NCBI RefSeq assembly: GCF_000429645.1
Contig: NZ_AUCG01000016.1
Location: forward strand, 62,001-126,000
From: Niveispirillum irakense DSM 11586
GTDB taxonomy: Bacteria; Pseudomonadota; Alphaproteobacteria; Azospirillales; Azospirillaceae
DNA length: 64,000 bases
Direction of reading: 5' to 3'
The translations under genes and the position numbers were made by a program. Positions within the stretch are counted from its first letter, which is position 1. Each line of letters starts with the position of its first letter. Under the pieces are notes generated by a model that was not told the DNA's origin, ran no database searches, and saw only the letters and a list, made by a program, of their open reading frames with translations. Shown piece after piece: positions 63,256 to 64,000 of the stretch.

Positions 63256-64000
63256 ATGAGCAGCAAGAAGCATTATCCGCCCATCCACCTGAACCCGACC
63301 CTGGATCGGGAGGCGATCCGCGAGACGCTGCGCCAGCGCCGGCGCGTGCAGATCAAGAATGTCTTCCCCGAAAAAGTGGCGGAGCGGCTGCACAAGTGCC
63401 TGAGCGAAGAGGTGGAATGGAACACGATCTTCAGTGACGGGGACGAGAAGGTGCATGCCATGCACCCGACCCAGGTCAAGGCAATGACGCCGGCACAGAG
63501 CCAATGGCTATCGAACTACATCATCGATAAAGCCAAATTCGACTACCAGTTTCTATATCACAATTACCCGATCTGGGACCTGCTTCAGAAAAAGCTGGCG
63601 CCTGATCTTTACGTCTTCCGGTTCGTTGAGTTCTTCAACAGCCCGGAATTTCTGGATTTCATCCGGTATATTTCCGATGTCCCTTCCATCGGCATGGCGG
63701 ATTCGCAAGCCACCCTGTTCCGGCCCGGCCATTTCCTGGCCCGGCATACGGACCGCGACCATACCTACAAGGGCCGCCGCATGGCCTATGTTCTGAACAT
63801 GACCCCCGTCTGGCGGACGGAATGGGGCGGCATCCTGGAATTCCTGGATGAAGACGGTAACGTCATGGAAGGGTTCGCCCCCTGCTTCAATACATTGAAC
63901 ATGTTCCATGTCCCGATATGGCACCATGTCAGCTATGTCGCCCCCTTCGCGGCGGCTGGTCGATATGGCCTGACCGGCTGGCTGCGGGACAAGCAGGACG
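63256..64000 (+). CDS. 2-oxoglutarate/Fe(II) dioxygenase-family protein, C-terminus cut off
   Basis: 248 residues are visible before the window ends. The double-stranded beta-helix core carries the iron ligands His164 and Asp166 (HTDRD) and a distal His in WHHVSYV (His223/224), with a probable 2OG-binding Arg in GRYGLTGWLR. It resembles the prolyl-hydroxylase-like Tpa1/SM-20 group, whose bacterial substrates are mostly unknown. The start ATG 63256 is preceded by CAGGGACAGACC, and the frame is open to the window edge. Confidence 0.85.
   Translation, partial: MSSKKHYPPIHLNPTLDREAIRETLRQRRRVQIKNVFPEKVAERLHKCLSEEVEWNTIFSDGDEKVHAMHPTQVKAMTPAQSQWLSNYIIDKAKFDYQFLYHNYPIWDLLQKKLAPDLYVFRFVEFFNSPEFLDFIRYISDVPSIGMADSQATLFRPGHFLARHTDRDHTYKGRRMAYVLNMTPVWRTEWGGILEFLDEDGNVMEGFAPCFNTLNMFHVPIWHHVSYVAPFAAAGRYGLTGWLRDKQD

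Overview
The window is a high-GC alphaproteobacterial chromosome segment with dense housekeeping content. A Rhodospirillales/Azospirillales-type genome (Azospirillaceae-like) is the best guess. This is an inference from the fused IorA-IorB indolepyruvate oxidoreductase, the ChpT-like histidine phosphotransferase, a CheA fused to a receiver domain, CarD, FdxA and a DUF3553 protein. I see no rRNA, tRNA, CRISPR array, transposase or phage gene. One short AT-rich patch (about 43.1-44.3 kb) looks foreign.

Layout. 1-9.97 kb: a cut-off secreted nuclease and an SRAP protein, cysQ, glutathione reductase, an RlmM-like methyltransferase, an orphan NarL-type response regulator, galU and a phosphomannomutase/phosphoglucomutase (sugar-nucleotide supply), then a chemoreceptor. 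10-25 kb: indolepyruvate:ferredoxin oxidoreductase, rppH, a patatin-like protein, a sterol-desaturase-family membrane protein, the TamA-TamB outer-membrane pair and typA/bipA. 25-31.3 kb: a TetR/SDR divergent pair with a candidate operator, rpoH, a phosphatase-fold protein that has lost its metal ligands, carD, fdxA, a TerB-like protein and a DUF938 methyltransferase. 31.3-33.5 kb: modABC behind a well-matched ModE box. 33.5-38 kb: deoC, cdd, an L,D-transpeptidase and an LpoA-like lipoprotein on one strand, with rsmI-yraN diverging, an arrangement reminiscent of the enterobacterial rsmI/lpoA/yraN locus. 38-43 kb: an unknown coiled-coil protein, a CLC antiporter, purA and hisZ. 43-45.4 kb: the AT-rich patch with an orphan lipoprotein, then an esterase-like lipoprotein.

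45.5-52.5 kb is a chemotaxis operon read leftward (cheA-cheW-cheY-cheB-cheR, tightly packed, two ATGA overlaps), with chpT and a DUF3553 protein at its upstream edge. 52.5-57 kb: moaA, nadK, a small unknown protein, a MipA/OmpV porin-like protein and another unknown protein. 57.1-61.9 kb is a compact unit in which an EF-hand protein, an ECF sigma factor, a probable anti-sigma protein and a periplasmic heavy-metal-sensor-like protein precede a DUF1800/DUF1501 pair. I consider this the best candidate for an undescribed envelope-stress or metal-response system. The window ends with a nicotinate phosphoribosyltransferase and a truncated 2-oxoglutarate/Fe(II) dioxygenase.

The most notable non-coding signal is a dispersed compound-hairpin repeat (four copies, at 3.7, 10.0, 25.0 and 55.0 kb), always between convergent genes, whose stems are kept by paired changes although their sequences differ.
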